From: Mariniblastus sp. | GTDB lineage: Bacteria; Planctomycetota; Planctomycetia; Pirellulales; Pirellulaceae | Assembly: GCA_022447605.1 (NCBI GenBank) | Contig: JAKVBG010000005.1 | Coordinates: forward strand, 62,001-126,000 | DNA: 64,000 bases | Direction: 5' to 3' | Shown here: positions 45,282 through 54,820 of the stretch, in pieces | Numbering within the stretch: position 1 is the first letter of the stretch | Layout: every line of letters starts with the position of its first letter | Translations under genes and position numbers: made by a program | Notes under the pieces: generated by a model | Told to the model about the DNA's origin: nothing | The model's input: only the letters and a program-made list of their open reading frames with translations | The model's database searches: none

Positions 45282-46312
45282 CTGTTCCCTTTTGTGGGGG
45301 GGCGTAACTCGACAGTTCTCAGCGGGTCACCTGGTTGCAGGCGCAACCCGGTCGCGGTTGCCCGATCGATCACCGCCCCGGACTCATTCCATTCTATCGG
45401 TCCGCGGCAGCAGCGGAAATCGAGCAGGGCGTTGGAGATCACCCAGTCCCCGGGGCCGGGCAACTGCTCAACCACCTCGGCCACCTCACCATGCCGGCTG
45501 TCGCGGACGGCCCGGATTTGTGATCGCTCGCAGTGGAGCGTCGGTCCCCCGTCAAAGATGTCAACGAAATTGCGGAATTCAAAGCCCTCTTTCTCCAGTA
45601 GCGCCTTGGCCGGTTCCGTGTTGCGATGAACGCGGCCAATCACATCCTGGGCCGCCTTGGCAAGCAGCGGGATATAGATCGGGTGCTTGGGCATCAAGTC
45701 CGCGATGAACTTCTTGGATTGCGAAGTCAGCGTTTCAGCCCGGGGGAAGTCAATCTGGAAAAAATGCGAACCGATTGCTGACCAGAAAGCCGACTTGCCA
45801 TCGGGCTGGACGACTCCCCGCATTTCCGCAATCACCTCCGTCTCAAACCGGTTGGAAAACTCAGCCATGAACAGGAAGCGAGTCAGGGAGAGCACCCTGC
45901 CCAGACCCGCCCCCCAATAGTCAGGGGCCAGGAACAGGCTGCCAATTTCAGTCGGCCCATTGTGCTCGGCATTCAGGTGCAGCACCTGGATTTCCTTGTG
46001 CACTTCCAATTCGGTCGATTCATGGATCGAGTTCTTGATCCGATACGAATAGAACGGCTCAAAACCTCCCACCTTGGAATAGATCGCCGCCGTCCCCACC
46101 AGCTTGTCCGCCTGCAGGTCTTCCATGACAAAGACGTATGGCTGGCCTTCCGGCTTGGCCACCTCCCGGCTGAAAGCAAACACCGACTGTTCAATCCGGT
46201 CCAGGAGTTTCTGCTTGGAAATGGTCAGGGATGTGAGCCCCAGTTCCGACTGACCAATCAAGGTATACAGCGGTTCAAGATCGGATTCACTGACTCGTCT
46301 GACAACCAACAT
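45278..46312 (-). CDS. astA: Arginine N-succinyltransferase
   Basis: The 344-residue product follows AstA from the first residues (MLVVRRVSESDLEPLYTLI) through LVGTAAIYSKVGGFEPFYSY, IGSLFLAPDYWGAGLGRVLS and the C-terminal DIFDGGPTLHCERSQIRAVR. AstA transfers succinyl from succinyl-CoA to the alpha-amino group of arginine, the first step of the ammonia-producing arginine degradation route. It starts ten bases after the aminotransferase gene and overlaps astD. AstB and AstE are not present in this window. Confidence 0.95.
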   Translation of the reverse strand: MLVVRRVSESDLEPLYTLIGQSELGLTSLTISKQKLLDRIEQSVFAFSREVAKPEGQPYVFVMEDLQADKLVGTAAIYSKVGGFEPFYSYRIKNSIHESTELEVHKEIQVLHLNAEHNGPTEIGSLFLAPDYWGAGLGRVLSLTRFLFMAEFSNRFETEVIAEMRGVVQPDGKSAFWSAIGSHFFQIDFPRAETLTSQSKKFIADLMPKHPIYIPLLAKAAQDVIGRVHRNTEPAKALLEKEGFEFRNFVDIFDGGPTLHCERSQIRAVRDSRHGEVAEVVEQLPGPGDWVISNALLDFRCCRGPIEWNESGAVIDRATATGLRLQPGDPLRTVELRPPTKGNR

Positions 46313-46321
46313 TTAGCCAAC

Positions 46322-47731
46322 CTAAGATTCGGAACTCATTTCTTCGGCCACCTGCTCAATGATCTGGCAAGCGAGTTCGATATGACCTTCCTCCACCGAG
46401 CCGAGTGGCATCAGGAAGCGGATCCGCACTGGGTCCGAACCGGCAATGAACGACATCAAGCCAGCGTGGTACAGTCGATTGACCATCTCCTTGGACCGCT
46501 CAAGTTCCCCGTCGAAAGGCGTGAAGGCGACCATCCCGCCAATCCCGTAAGGCCCCGAAACCGCGCCGGGCAACCGTTCGGAAATTCGCTCCAGGCCTGC
46601 CTGGAAACAGGCATGCAACTGCTGGTTACGGCCCTCGCTGCCATAATGTCCCCCGTCGATCAACCCTTGAATGATTGCCTGGGCGGCGATGATGGCCCAA
46701 CTACTACCGGTAAACGTCTGACTGATCAGCCCTGGCTTGGGCTTGTAATCATCCGTGTAAAGCGTGGCACAAACCTGACTGATCTTGCCAATCGTGACCA
46801 GGTCAACCTGCTGATCGAGTTCAAAATGCTGAAATGCATACAAGCGACTCGTCCGCCCAAACGTCTGGACTTCATCGGCGATCACGGCAATCTGGTTCTC
46901 CCGGGCAACGGAGCATAACGCGCGGAAGAAATCGGGGCTTCCCGGGTAATAGCCACCCTCTCCCTGGACCAGTTCCATCCAGAGCGCGGCAATTTTTCCA
47001 GGGTGTCGCTTGATCTGCTCCCGAAAGCGGTTGACCGCCAACTCGGTACTGCCGGCCGGATCATCGGGCCGGTAAAACGGAATGTAGTCAACCGTGATCG
47101 TATCCGGCAAACCGACCCGGTTACCCGGCTTGTCGGTTACCTGGGACAAGGCCAGTGTGCGGCCGGCGAAACAGTGGGAAAACGCCACCACGCGGTTGGC
47201 CGGTTGATTTTTCTGGAAAGCAATCTTGAGGGAATTTTCATTCGCCATCGCGCCGCTGGTCGACAGGAAACAGTGGTTCAGCCCGCCACCGGATTCATTC
47301 GCCTTTTCGGTTAACAGTTTTACCAGCTCAAAGCTCTCCGGCCCCTGTTGCAGATTCCCCTGCATGACCGTGTCCGACAGGGCGGCCTCGATACCCGCTT
47401 CCACCATACGGGGATGACTATGCCCGTAACCATGGACACCGATCCCGGTGATCATATCCAGCTTGACACTCCCATCGGCCAGTTCGACAAACGGCCCATT
47501 GCCCAGGCCGCTGGCCAGGTAGGGGAAATAGAGTGACCCGCCACGGATTTCGCCAAAGGCCTCCAGCATCTGCTGGTAAGCCGGCTCCCGTTCCGGGTTG
47601 GCAGGACGGACGTTGACCAAGTGCTGCTGGTATTCGGCCACCGCGTCGAGAATCAACTGCTTGGCCTGGGACAGCCGGGGATCCAAACGTAGTTTTTCGG
47701 CGAAGGTCATCGCTTCCTGATTGTTGCTCAT
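46322..47731 (-). CDS. Class III aminotransferase in the ast operon (AstC position, lysine 6-aminotransferase-like)
   Basis: The 469-residue PLP enzyme has GNGPFVELADGS, the STSGAMANENSLKIA loop, the cofactor Asp in VIADEVQTFGRTS and the PLP Lys in TIGKISQVCAT. By position next to astA and astD it should do the AstC step, removing the delta-amino group of succinylornithine. Its motif around the PLP Lys is more like L-lysine 6-aminotransferases (KxQVC) than AstC/ArgD. I start at ATG 47731, with GGAAA upstream, not at the in-frame start 37 codons earlier. Confidence 0.88.
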   Translation of the reverse strand: MSNNQEAMTFAEKLRLDPRLSQAKQLILDAVAEYQQHLVNVRPANPEREPAYQQMLEAFGEIRGGSLYFPYLASGLGNGPFVELADGSVKLDMITGIGVHGYGHSHPRMVEAGIEAALSDTVMQGNLQQGPESFELVKLLTEKANESGGGLNHCFLSTSGAMANENSLKIAFQKNQPANRVVAFSHCFAGRTLALSQVTDKPGNRVGLPDTITVDYIPFYRPDDPAGSTELAVNRFREQIKRHPGKIAALWMELVQGEGGYYPGSPDFFRALCSVARENQIAVIADEVQTFGRTSRLYAFQHFELDQQVDLVTIGKISQVCATLYTDDYKPKPGLISQTFTGSSWAIIAAQAIIQGLIDGGHYGSEGRNQQLHACFQAGLERISERLPGAVSGPYGIGGMVAFTPFDGELERSKEMVNRLYHAGLMSFIAGSDPVRIRFLMPLGSVEEGHIELACQIIEQVAEEMSSES

Positions 47732-47838
47732 GGCATTTCCGAGGTGAATGGCGGACGGGACAGGCGGACAGGACAGGGCAGCCCTGCGAACGGCCTTACC
47801 AGCATCATAAGTCCTATCGCCGAATCCAAAAAGAGAGG

Positions 47839-49059
47839 TCAATTCGCCGTCAGGCTCATCAGCAGCAAGGCGGCCAGCTTTGCCCGGGGAACCAGGCTGT
47901 CGGTCAACAGGTATTCAGCCGAGCTGTGGATCAGGCCACCCCGGGGTCCCAGCGTATCGATATTGGGTAACCCGGCTGCCGCAAACTTGTTGCCATCACA
48001 GGCGCCTCCGGTCGGTCGCCAGCCAATCTCGATGTCCAGCCAACGACCGCACATCTCCACCCGCTCCTGCAATTCCCGGATTTCCGGTGTCATGACCTTG
48101 GGCGGTGATGTAAATCGCCCGTATTGTTCAACCTGAATCCCCTCCAGCGGACCCTCGCTGGAGTTGTAATGGTCGACCAGATCGGCCAGCAAACGCTCGG
48201 CCTCCTGTTGCTCTTCACGCGAAACGGCGCGAACATTGATCCTCCCCACAGCCAGGTCGGGAACCATATTCAAGGCGGCTCCGCCCGTGATGCGACCGAC
48301 ATTGAACGTGGCTCCCGTGCGCTCGTTGAGATGCCAGATATCACTCATCATCTTGCAGCAGGCCACGGCCGCATTCCTGCCCGCTTCAAAATCCCGCCCG
48401 GAATGGGCGCTGCGCCCGCGGAAAACAAACTCGAAATTACCGGTCCCTTTTCGGGTTGAGACCAGCGTGCCATCGGGCAACAGCGGTTCAAACAACATCC
48501 CCACGTCGGCTTGCCCCGCACGCTCGGCCAGGAACGACGCGCTCCCGACCGAACCGATCTCTTCATCCGGGTTGATGATGACTTCCCAGCCGAGTTGATC
48601 GGCCCAGGGACTCGACTCCAGGGCTTGCAGCGCGTAGAGCATGACCACCAGCCCCCCCTTGGCATCGGCCACACCGGGACCATTCAGTCGATCCGGTTTC
48701 TCCCACACGCAGGCTTGGAATTCATCCTGAGCAGCATAGACCGTGTCCATGTGGATGCAGAGCAGAACACGCGGTCGAACCTCCGGACGCTTGATCAGGT
48801 GCAACAGGGAACCGAGTGGGCGGGTGACCAGTTGCCCGGAGTCGTCCACGCAGGTTTGCGGCTCGATTTCACAGACCTGAATATCCGCGCCGAGTCGGGC
48901 ATACTCGCCTGCCAACATCTCCCGTACGACCTGCAGGCCATCCAGGTTATAGGTCCCCGAATTCTGGTTACAGAGCCGCTGGACGAGCTCCACCATTTCC
49001 CCCTGGCAACCATCGAGGCATTGCAGGTGGGAAACCATTTCTTCAACCGGTAATGTCAT
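47839..49059 (-). CDS. M20 family metallopeptidase/deacylase
   Basis: The 406-residue product has the M20 metal sites LLCIHMDTVY, GPGVADAKGG, and the catalytic Glu pair in INPDEEIGSVGS, with a dimerisation domain insert (KGTGNFEFVFRGRSAHSG). It resembles glutamate carboxypeptidase/ArgE-type enzymes. Placed upstream of the aminotransferase, astA and astD, it may deacylate an amino-acid intermediate and could stand in for AstE, but this is inference. AGGGAG lies ten bases before ATG 49059; an ATG at 49068 lies too close to it. Confidence 0.88.
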   Translation of the reverse strand: MTLPVEEMVSHLQCLDGCQGEMVELVQRLCNQNSGTYNLDGLQVVREMLAGEYARLGADIQVCEIEPQTCVDDSGQLVTRPLGSLLHLIKRPEVRPRVLLCIHMDTVYAAQDEFQACVWEKPDRLNGPGVADAKGGLVVMLYALQALESSPWADQLGWEVIINPDEEIGSVGSASFLAERAGQADVGMLFEPLLPDGTLVSTRKGTGNFEFVFRGRSAHSGRDFEAGRNAAVACCKMMSDIWHLNERTGATFNVGRITGGAALNMVPDLAVGRINVRAVSREEQQEAERLLADLVDHYNSSEGPLEGIQVEQYGRFTSPPKVMTPEIRELQERVEMCGRWLDIEIGWRPTGGACDGNKFAAAGLPNIDTLGPRGGLIHSSAEYLLTDSLVPRAKLAALLLMSLTAN

Positions 49060-49098
49060 AACAACCATTCTCCCTGGAGAGGTGGTCCGCGCGATCAG

Positions 49099-50103
49099 CT
49101 ACGGCCCACCCCCATCCGTATCCCGCTCTGACAACGTTTCGATTTCCACTTTCCAGATTGGCTGCCTGGCAAATTCGCTGGTCGTAATCACGGCCTGGCC
49201 GTCCATTTCAAAGCAGATTGCCTCACCCTGCCGCTCAATGGGCAGGGGGACCAAGCGGGTTTGCCCCCGCTGGAATCGCTCCTGCCAACTCTCTCCCTCT
49301 CGGCGCTCCATCAGGTGGGCTGCCAGGTAATCGCGGATGATGACCTTTTTCGAATCGGCTGAAAACGCCATACCCGTTACGTTGCGGACCGGGAAATCAG
49401 CGACGCGACGAATTTCATGCCGGCCCCGCTTACGACCCGCAGGAGCGCCCTCCAGGAACGGCTTCAAGTCAAGCGAATAGACACCGGGATTCGCACCGGG
49501 ACTGCCCAGCGGTTTTTTTTCCACCAGGTAGAGTTCCCCACTCGCTCCACAAACGCCAATCGCCTCGCAGTTCCTGGCGCCATCTTCGTAGACCGCCACA
49601 ATTTTTTGCAGGATCCGAACCGGCTGTTCCACAACCTTCCCGTCTGCCAGTTGCAGGGCGGGCTCCTTGATCAGGTAAAACGCAATATTCTGTCGCCGCC
49701 CCCGGTTGTCACCGACATCACCGACCACGAGGTAGGAAGTACCCTTGATTTCAAAAGAACCAATATCTTCCCAATCCGCATTTTGCGCCCTGGAAACAGG
49801 GCATCTCGCCAAAACCGTTCCATCAGTTCGGACCAGGTAAAGTGTCGGGGAATGACCGGAATCGTTGTGGCACCATACAGAGTCTGGATAAAGGTGGGAA
49901 CGGGCAATTCCACTGTTTTCCGTCAGCTCGTTTCCCCGAACGACACCCAGCTTTGTTAGAATATCCTGGGTGGATTCGCGATCATCGTATTCAAAGGCAT
50001 CGGCCAGATTCACAAAAAACAGCGTTCCGGTGCTGGCGTAAATGAGGGCGCCACAACCGGCCACGACCATGATCAACAGGATGCAACTACGGTAAGGATT
50101 CAA
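49099..50103 (-). CDS. Membrane-anchored beta-propeller-like protein, function unknown
   Basis: The 334-residue product has an N-terminal hydrophobic anchor (SCILLIMVVAGCGALIYAS) with a lipobox-like VAGC. The rest has propeller-like strands: NSGIARSHLYPDSVWCHNDSG, ADWEDIGSFEIKG, YLVVGDVGDNRGRRQNIAFYL, ENCEAIGV-type (ARNCEAIGVCG) and VRNVTGMAFSADSKKVIIRDY. The pattern resembles esterase-like or phytase-like propellers of unclear substrate. It ends 30 to 40 bases before the M20 gene in the same direction and is likely the first gene of the ast-fhcB transcript. Confidence 0.72.
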   Translation of the reverse strand: MNPYRSCILLIMVVAGCGALIYASTGTLFFVNLADAFEYDDRESTQDILTKLGVVRGNELTENSGIARSHLYPDSVWCHNDSGHSPTLYLVRTDGTVLARCPVSRAQNADWEDIGSFEIKGTSYLVVGDVGDNRGRRQNIAFYLIKEPALQLADGKVVEQPVRILQKIVAVYEDGARNCEAIGVCGASGELYLVEKKPLGSPGANPGVYSLDLKPFLEGAPAGRKRGRHEIRRVADFPVRNVTGMAFSADSKKVIIRDYLAAHLMERREGESWQERFQRGQTRLVPLPIERQGEAICFEMDGQAVITTSEFARQPIWKVEIETLSERDTDGGGP

Positions 50104-50147
50104 CTAGCTTTCCCTGAACAGACTGCCTGCGATGAGCCTCGTGCCAC

Positions 50148-50153
50148 ATTATA
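50148..50153 (-). promoter_or_regulatory. Candidate -10 box for the ast-fhcB operon
   Basis: A consensus TATAAT on the minus strand lies 45 bases before the start of the first gene of the operon. No good -35 is seen at 16-18 bases, so an activator may be needed if this is the promoter. Confidence 0.35.
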
Positions 50154-50241
50154 ACCTCAAATCCCGCTACGAAGCGACGCCCGGTTTTCCCTCACCCCGA
50201 TACGAACTGGCCGGCTTGACCGAATGGACGGAGGCTGGGTG

Positions 50242-51648
50242 ATGGCGAACAAGAAGATAATCAATCCGGTCGACACGGCCATCGACCTTTGGCGCAGTGG
50301 CGTCCGCTCGGTGGATGCCCGTCGCCTGATTCAGGACTATGTTCGCGTGGATGGCGACCGACTGGCCATTGGCGACCAAAGATTCGGCCTGGCTGACTTT
50401 GATCGGATCCGCGTCGTGGGGGCGGGCAAGGTCGCCGGTGTCATGGGCGAAGCCTTGGAAGATGCCCTGGGGCCCAACTTGATGGTGGGCAAGAATGTAT
50501 CCGGCCTGGTCAACGTTCCGTATGGCAAATACGGGGGCCGTATTTCGACCGGCTCCCGGGTCTGGCAATTTCCAGCGCGTCCGGCGGGTGAAAACCTGCC
50601 TACTGCAGCCGCCTTTGGTGCCACCCTGCTGATTGAAGACCTCGTCGAACGGGCGGGAAGCAGGGAACTCTGCTTCTGCCTCCTGTCGGGCGGTGCCTCG
50701 GCTTTGCTGACGCATCCCCCCAAGAAAGTCAAACTCCAGGACAAGCGAAAATTGATCCAGTGGTTGAGCCGATCGGGGGCCAGCATTCAACAAATCAACA
50801 CGGTTCGCAAACACGTCAGCGATGTCAAAGGTGGGCGACTGGCAGCCCGGTTCAAAGGGTTCCACATGGTCTGCCTGTCGATATCCGATGTCATCGGCAA
50901 TCAGCCTGGACTGATTGGTTCCGGTCCTACCGTGGCGGACAGCTCAACACCAGAAGACGCGCTGGCCATACTGTCACAAATTGATCCGAAGCTGCGCCAC
51001 ACACCCGTATCGATCCAGCGTCATTTGAAACGCACCAAGTCTTCCCCGGTAGACATTCCCGACAATGTCACGAATCACATCATCGGACATCTGGAACAGG
51101 CGATCGAACAGACGATGGAATTCGGCCTCTCCCAGGGTTTCCATTGCCTGTCAGAAATCCAGACCGATGAATTTGAGACGGTTGAAACGGCCGGCCGTCG
51201 CCTCGGGCAGTGGGTTCTGGACCAGCTGAAACGTCGTCCCGGAAAGCCGCAGGTAATCATCTCCGGAGGAGAGCCGGTGATCGAGGTTGCGGCCAACCCT
51301 GGAACCGGGGGAAGAAACTCCCACCTCGTGCTGACCGCTTTACAACACCTTCTCGATTCCGGGATTGACCCGAGTCAACCGTTTGCCCTGCTAGCCGGTG
51401 GTACCGACGGCGAAGATGGAAATGCGCCGGCAGCCGGGGCCTGGATCTCCAACCAGAGCCTTGCGCGGGTCCAGCAAATGAACCTGAATCCAGCCAGTTT
51501 TTTAAGGTCCCACAATGCACACCAGTTCTTTGCCCGTTTAGGGTGTGGAATCTTCCATGGCCTGCCACAATATCGAACCAATGTATCGGACCTCAGGATC
51601 GGATACGTGGGGGCCGAGCCTCCCGGCGGACCGCCGGCGAAAGTTTGA
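50242..51648 (+). CDS. Glycerate 2-kinase (DUF4147/MOFRL type)
   Basis: The 468-residue product has the DUF4147 N-domain (IRVVGAGKVAGVMGEALE, FCLLSGGASALL, INTVRKHVSDVKGGRLAA, LSISDVIGNQPGLIGSGPT) and the MOFRL C-domain (GRNSHLVLTALQ, AGGTDGEDGNAPAAGAWI). Members phosphorylate glycerate at C2 to 2-phosphoglycerate, feeding lower glycolysis; pyruvate phosphate dikinase is encoded next. ATG 50242 has GGAGG seven bases upstream, which is better than the in-frame ATG at 50224. Confidence 0.92.
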   Translation: MANKKIINPVDTAIDLWRSGVRSVDARRLIQDYVRVDGDRLAIGDQRFGLADFDRIRVVGAGKVAGVMGEALEDALGPNLMVGKNVSGLVNVPYGKYGGRISTGSRVWQFPARPAGENLPTAAAFGATLLIEDLVERAGSRELCFCLLSGGASALLTHPPKKVKLQDKRKLIQWLSRSGASIQQINTVRKHVSDVKGGRLAARFKGFHMVCLSISDVIGNQPGLIGSGPTVADSSTPEDALAILSQIDPKLRHTPVSIQRHLKRTKSSPVDIPDNVTNHIIGHLEQAIEQTMEFGLSQGFHCLSEIQTDEFETVETAGRRLGQWVLDQLKRRPGKPQVIISGGEPVIEVAANPGTGGRNSHLVLTALQHLLDSGIDPSQPFALLAGGTDGEDGNAPAAGAWISNQSLARVQQMNLNPASFLRSHNAHQFFARLGCGIFHGLPQYRTNVSDLRIGYVGAEPPGGPPAKV

Positions 51649-52053
51649 TTAGAGGAACCAAACCCCTAGTCGTCGGTTAAGGTGGGAATACCAAACCACA
51701 ATCAGGCGCAACTGGCCATGCGTCCCACCCATCCTCGGCGGTTCCCGGGTCCGGGCAGCCGTTCTGTTTAGAGAAGTTAACAAGGGCATTTTAAGAGCCA
51801 GTATCTTTTCGCAGACCGCCCCGTCTGCTAAACTGATTCGCTCGGAATTGGTCGGCCCGGCCCACTATTGCATAGTGCCATCCACCGCATGGAACCCCTG
51901 TTCCGATCGCGTTCGACGACCGCGTTGGCCGACCGACCCGCTTTGACTCCGGTCAGGCAACAAAAAAACCTCCAGGAAACGAAACCCCGTCGGCGCTTCA
52001 ATCAACATGGCCGACGGGCTTTAGAATATTGATCCTTAAGTGAAGGCAAACAA
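51649..52053 (+). other. Leader region of the pyruvate phosphate dikinase gene with two hairpins
   Basis: Two inverted repeats are visible. GCAGAC/GTCTGC (51811-51828, six-base loop) lies mid-region. CCCGTCGGC/GCCGACGGG (51986-51994 with 52010-52018, fifteen-base loop) lies 36 bases before the ppdK ATG and is followed by CTTTAGAAT. The second could be a terminator-like or mRNA structure. I recognise no known riboswitch class and no ORF. Confidence 0.5.
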
Positions 52054-54717
52054 ATGGCGAAGAAAGCAAGTTCTTCAAAGAAGAAAATGACCTACTACTT
52101 TGGCAAGACGCGATGTGACGGTCGCGGGAAAAGCAAAGAGTTGCTAGGTGGTAAAGGGACAAACCTGGCTGAAATGACGGCGATCGGTTTGCCCGTCCCT
52201 CCCGGGTTCACGATCACGACCGAGTGTTGTAACGCGTATTACCAGGGTGGCAAGAAACTGCCTGCAGGCCTGATGAAGTCGGTCGAGAACTCGGTCAAAA
52301 TCCTGGAAAAGGAATTGGGCAAGAAATTTGGCGACGACAAGAACCCGCTGCTGGTCTCGGTTCGTTCGGGTGCAGCGGTATCCATGCCGGGCATGATGGA
52401 TACGATCCTGAATCTCGGCTTGAACGATGTCTCGGTCAAAGGCCTGGCCAAGGCCACCGACAACCCTCGCTTCGCCTACGATGCCTACCGTCGCCTGATC
52501 AACATGTTCGGCGGGGTGGTCATGGAAGTTCACCACGATCATTTCGAAGCTGCCTTTGACAAGATCAAAAAGAAATACAAGGTAGCACTCGACACCGAGG
52601 TACCCGCCGAGGGATTGATCGAGCTTTGCGAACAGTACAAGAAAGTCTACAAGAAACATACTCGCAAAAACTTCCCTCAGAACCCGTTGAAACAGCTGGA
52701 ACTGGCCGTGGAAGCCGTCTTCAAAAGCTGGAACACCCCCCGGGCCATCAGCTACCGTCAGAAGGACGGGATCCGGGGCTTGCTCGGCACAGCGGTCAAC
52801 GTCCAGGCCATGGCGTATGGCAACATGGGTGAAGAATCGGGTACCGGGGTCGCGTTTACGCGGAATCCCTCGACGGGAGAAAACAAGTTTTACGGTGAAT
52901 TCCTGATCAACGCTCAGGGGGAAGATGTCGTGGCCGGAATCCGGACCCCTTTGCCCGTCGATCAAATGCCCAAGTGGAACAAGGCTGTTCACAAACAACT
53001 GCTGAAGATCAAGGGAATCCTCGAGAAGCATTACAAGGACATGCAGGATATCGAATTCACCATCGAAAACGGCAACCTGTTCATGTTGCAAACCCGAACC
53101 GGCAAGCGAACGGGTGCTGCCGCCCTGAAAATCGCCTGTGACATGGTCAAGGAAAAACTGATCAACGAGAAAACAGCCGTTCTCAGAATTCCGCCCAACG
53201 ACCTGACCCAGTTGCTGCTGCCCAGCTTTGATCCGGCTGCCAAGGCAAACGCAGATGTTCTGACTACCGGCTTACCGGCCTCCCCCGGAGCAGCCGTCGG
53301 GAAATTGGCGTTCACGGCCGACGAAGCTGTCCGCCGCACCGAGGATGGTGAAAAGGTCCTGCTGGTCCGCAAGGAGACCAGTCCGGAAGACGTGGACGGT
53401 ATGCACTGTGCGGCCGGCATTTTGACCAGCACTGGTGGCATGACCAGCCACGCGGCCGTGGTGGCCCGGGGCTGGGGACGTTGCTGCGTCGCTGGCGCTG
53501 GCAAAATTGAGATTGATGAGAAGAGTCGCAAGATCCGTGTCAACGGCAAGGTTCTGACTCACAAAGACACTGTATCCATTGATGGTTCAACCGGCGAAGT
53601 GATGGCGGGTAGCATTGCGACACAGCAACCGAAACTCTCGTCGGATTTCAACAAGGTGATGAAATGGGCTGACAAGTACCGAAAACTTGGGGTTCGAACC
53701 AACGCCGACACGCCGAAGGATGCTCAGCGAGCTCGTGATTTTGGAGCCCAGGGTATCGGTCTCTGCCGAACAGAACATATGTTTTTCGAAGAAGACAGGA
53801 TTACCGCGATGCGGGAGATGATCCTGGCCGAAGATGAGGTGGCTCGCCGAAAAGCACTGAAGAAACTGTTACCGATCCAGCGAAAGGACTTTGAGGGGAT
53901 ATTCAAGTCGATGAAGGGCCTGCCTGTGACGGTACGGCTACTGGATCCCCCGCTCCACGAGTTCCTGCCCCACGACCAGAAGGGCCAGGCCGTGGTCGCC
54001 AAACAGCTGGGGGTTCCCACGTCGGAAATCAAACGACGGGTCGCGCAGCTGCACGAATTCAACCCGATGCTGGGCCATCGCGGTTGCCGCCTCAGTGTGA
54101 CCTACCCGGAAATCCTGGAGATGCAGGTAACGGCAATCGTAGAAGCCACGATCAACTGCCGCAAAAAGAAGATTGATGTCAAACCTGAAATCATGATTCC
54201 CCTGATCGGCACCGTCAGTGAGCTGGAGCTACTGCGGAACTTGACCGAAGAGACGATCAAGTCCGTCAAGAAGGCGAAAAAAGTGACGGGCAAGTTGCCC
54301 ATCATGATTGGAACCATGATTGAAATTCCACGGGCAGCCTTGACTGCGGATGAAGTCGCTGACCACGCAGAATTTTTCAGTTTTGGCACCAACGACCTGA
54401 CGCAAATGACGTTTGGGTACAGTCGGGATGACATCGGTAGTTTCCTGCCGGAATACTTGAACAAGGAGATCCTGCCCACCGACCCGTTTGTCTCGATCGA
54501 CCAGAGTGGCGTGGGACAGCTGGTCGAAATGGGAGTCAAGAAAGGGCGATCCGCCCGGAAAAACCTGAAGGTCGGGATTTGTGGCGAACATGGAGGTGAC
54601 CCGGCTTCGATTGAATTCTGCCACCAGGTTGGCTTGGACTATGTCAGCTGTTCTCCCTTCCGTGTTCCCATCGCCCGTTTATCCGCCGCACAGGCTGCGT
54701 TGCTCAACGGTCGTTAG
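52054..54717 (+). CDS. ppdK: Pyruvate phosphate dikinase
   Basis: The 887-residue product has the three PPDK parts: N-terminal ATP-grasp domain (LLGGKGTNLAEM, VSVRSGAAVSMPGMMDTILN), the central phosphohistidine domain with His466 in GGMTSHAAVVARG, and the C-terminal pyruvate/PEP barrel (GICGEHGGDPASIEF, VSCSPFRVPIARL with the catalytic Cys). It interconverts pyruvate, ATP and Pi with PEP, AMP and PPi. GAAGG lies nine bases before the ATG. The N-terminus is Lys/Ser-rich for about ten residues beyond the family. It follows a glycerate kinase gene in the same direction. Confidence 0.97.
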   Translation: MAKKASSSKKKMTYYFGKTRCDGRGKSKELLGGKGTNLAEMTAIGLPVPPGFTITTECCNAYYQGGKKLPAGLMKSVENSVKILEKELGKKFGDDKNPLLVSVRSGAAVSMPGMMDTILNLGLNDVSVKGLAKATDNPRFAYDAYRRLINMFGGVVMEVHHDHFEAAFDKIKKKYKVALDTEVPAEGLIELCEQYKKVYKKHTRKNFPQNPLKQLELAVEAVFKSWNTPRAISYRQKDGIRGLLGTAVNVQAMAYGNMGEESGTGVAFTRNPSTGENKFYGEFLINAQGEDVVAGIRTPLPVDQMPKWNKAVHKQLLKIKGILEKHYKDMQDIEFTIENGNLFMLQTRTGKRTGAAALKIACDMVKEKLINEKTAVLRIPPNDLTQLLLPSFDPAAKANADVLTTGLPASPGAAVGKLAFTADEAVRRTEDGEKVLLVRKETSPEDVDGMHCAAGILTSTGGMTSHAAVVARGWGRCCVAGAGKIEIDEKSRKIRVNGKVLTHKDTVSIDGSTGEVMAGSIATQQPKLSSDFNKVMKWADKYRKLGVRTNADTPKDAQRARDFGAQGIGLCRTEHMFFEEDRITAMREMILAEDEVARRKALKKLLPIQRKDFEGIFKSMKGLPVTVRLLDPPLHEFLPHDQKGQAVVAKQLGVPTSEIKRRVAQLHEFNPMLGHRGCRLSVTYPEILEMQVTAIVEATINCRKKKIDVKPEIMIPLIGTVSELELLRNLTEETIKSVKKAKKVTGKLPIMIGTMIEIPRAALTADEVADHAEFFSFGTNDLTQMTFGYSRDDIGSFLPEYLNKEILPTDPFVSIDQSGVGQLVEMGVKKGRSARKNLKVGICGEHGGDPASIEFCHQVGLDYVSCSPFRVPIARLSAAQAALLNGR

Positions 54718-54820
54718 ACCAAACCGGGAACTCGGTGCAGATTCCAACGGAGGCCGGAATCCTGTCTCACAGCCAAAACCGATGATTGATATTTAACCCT
54801 TGTTGAATAAAGAAAATCCA

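Noticed and set aside
53685-53710. GGGTTCGAACC-like tRNA T-arm sequence
   Set aside because: It lies inside the ppdK coding region with no acceptor or anticodon stems around it.
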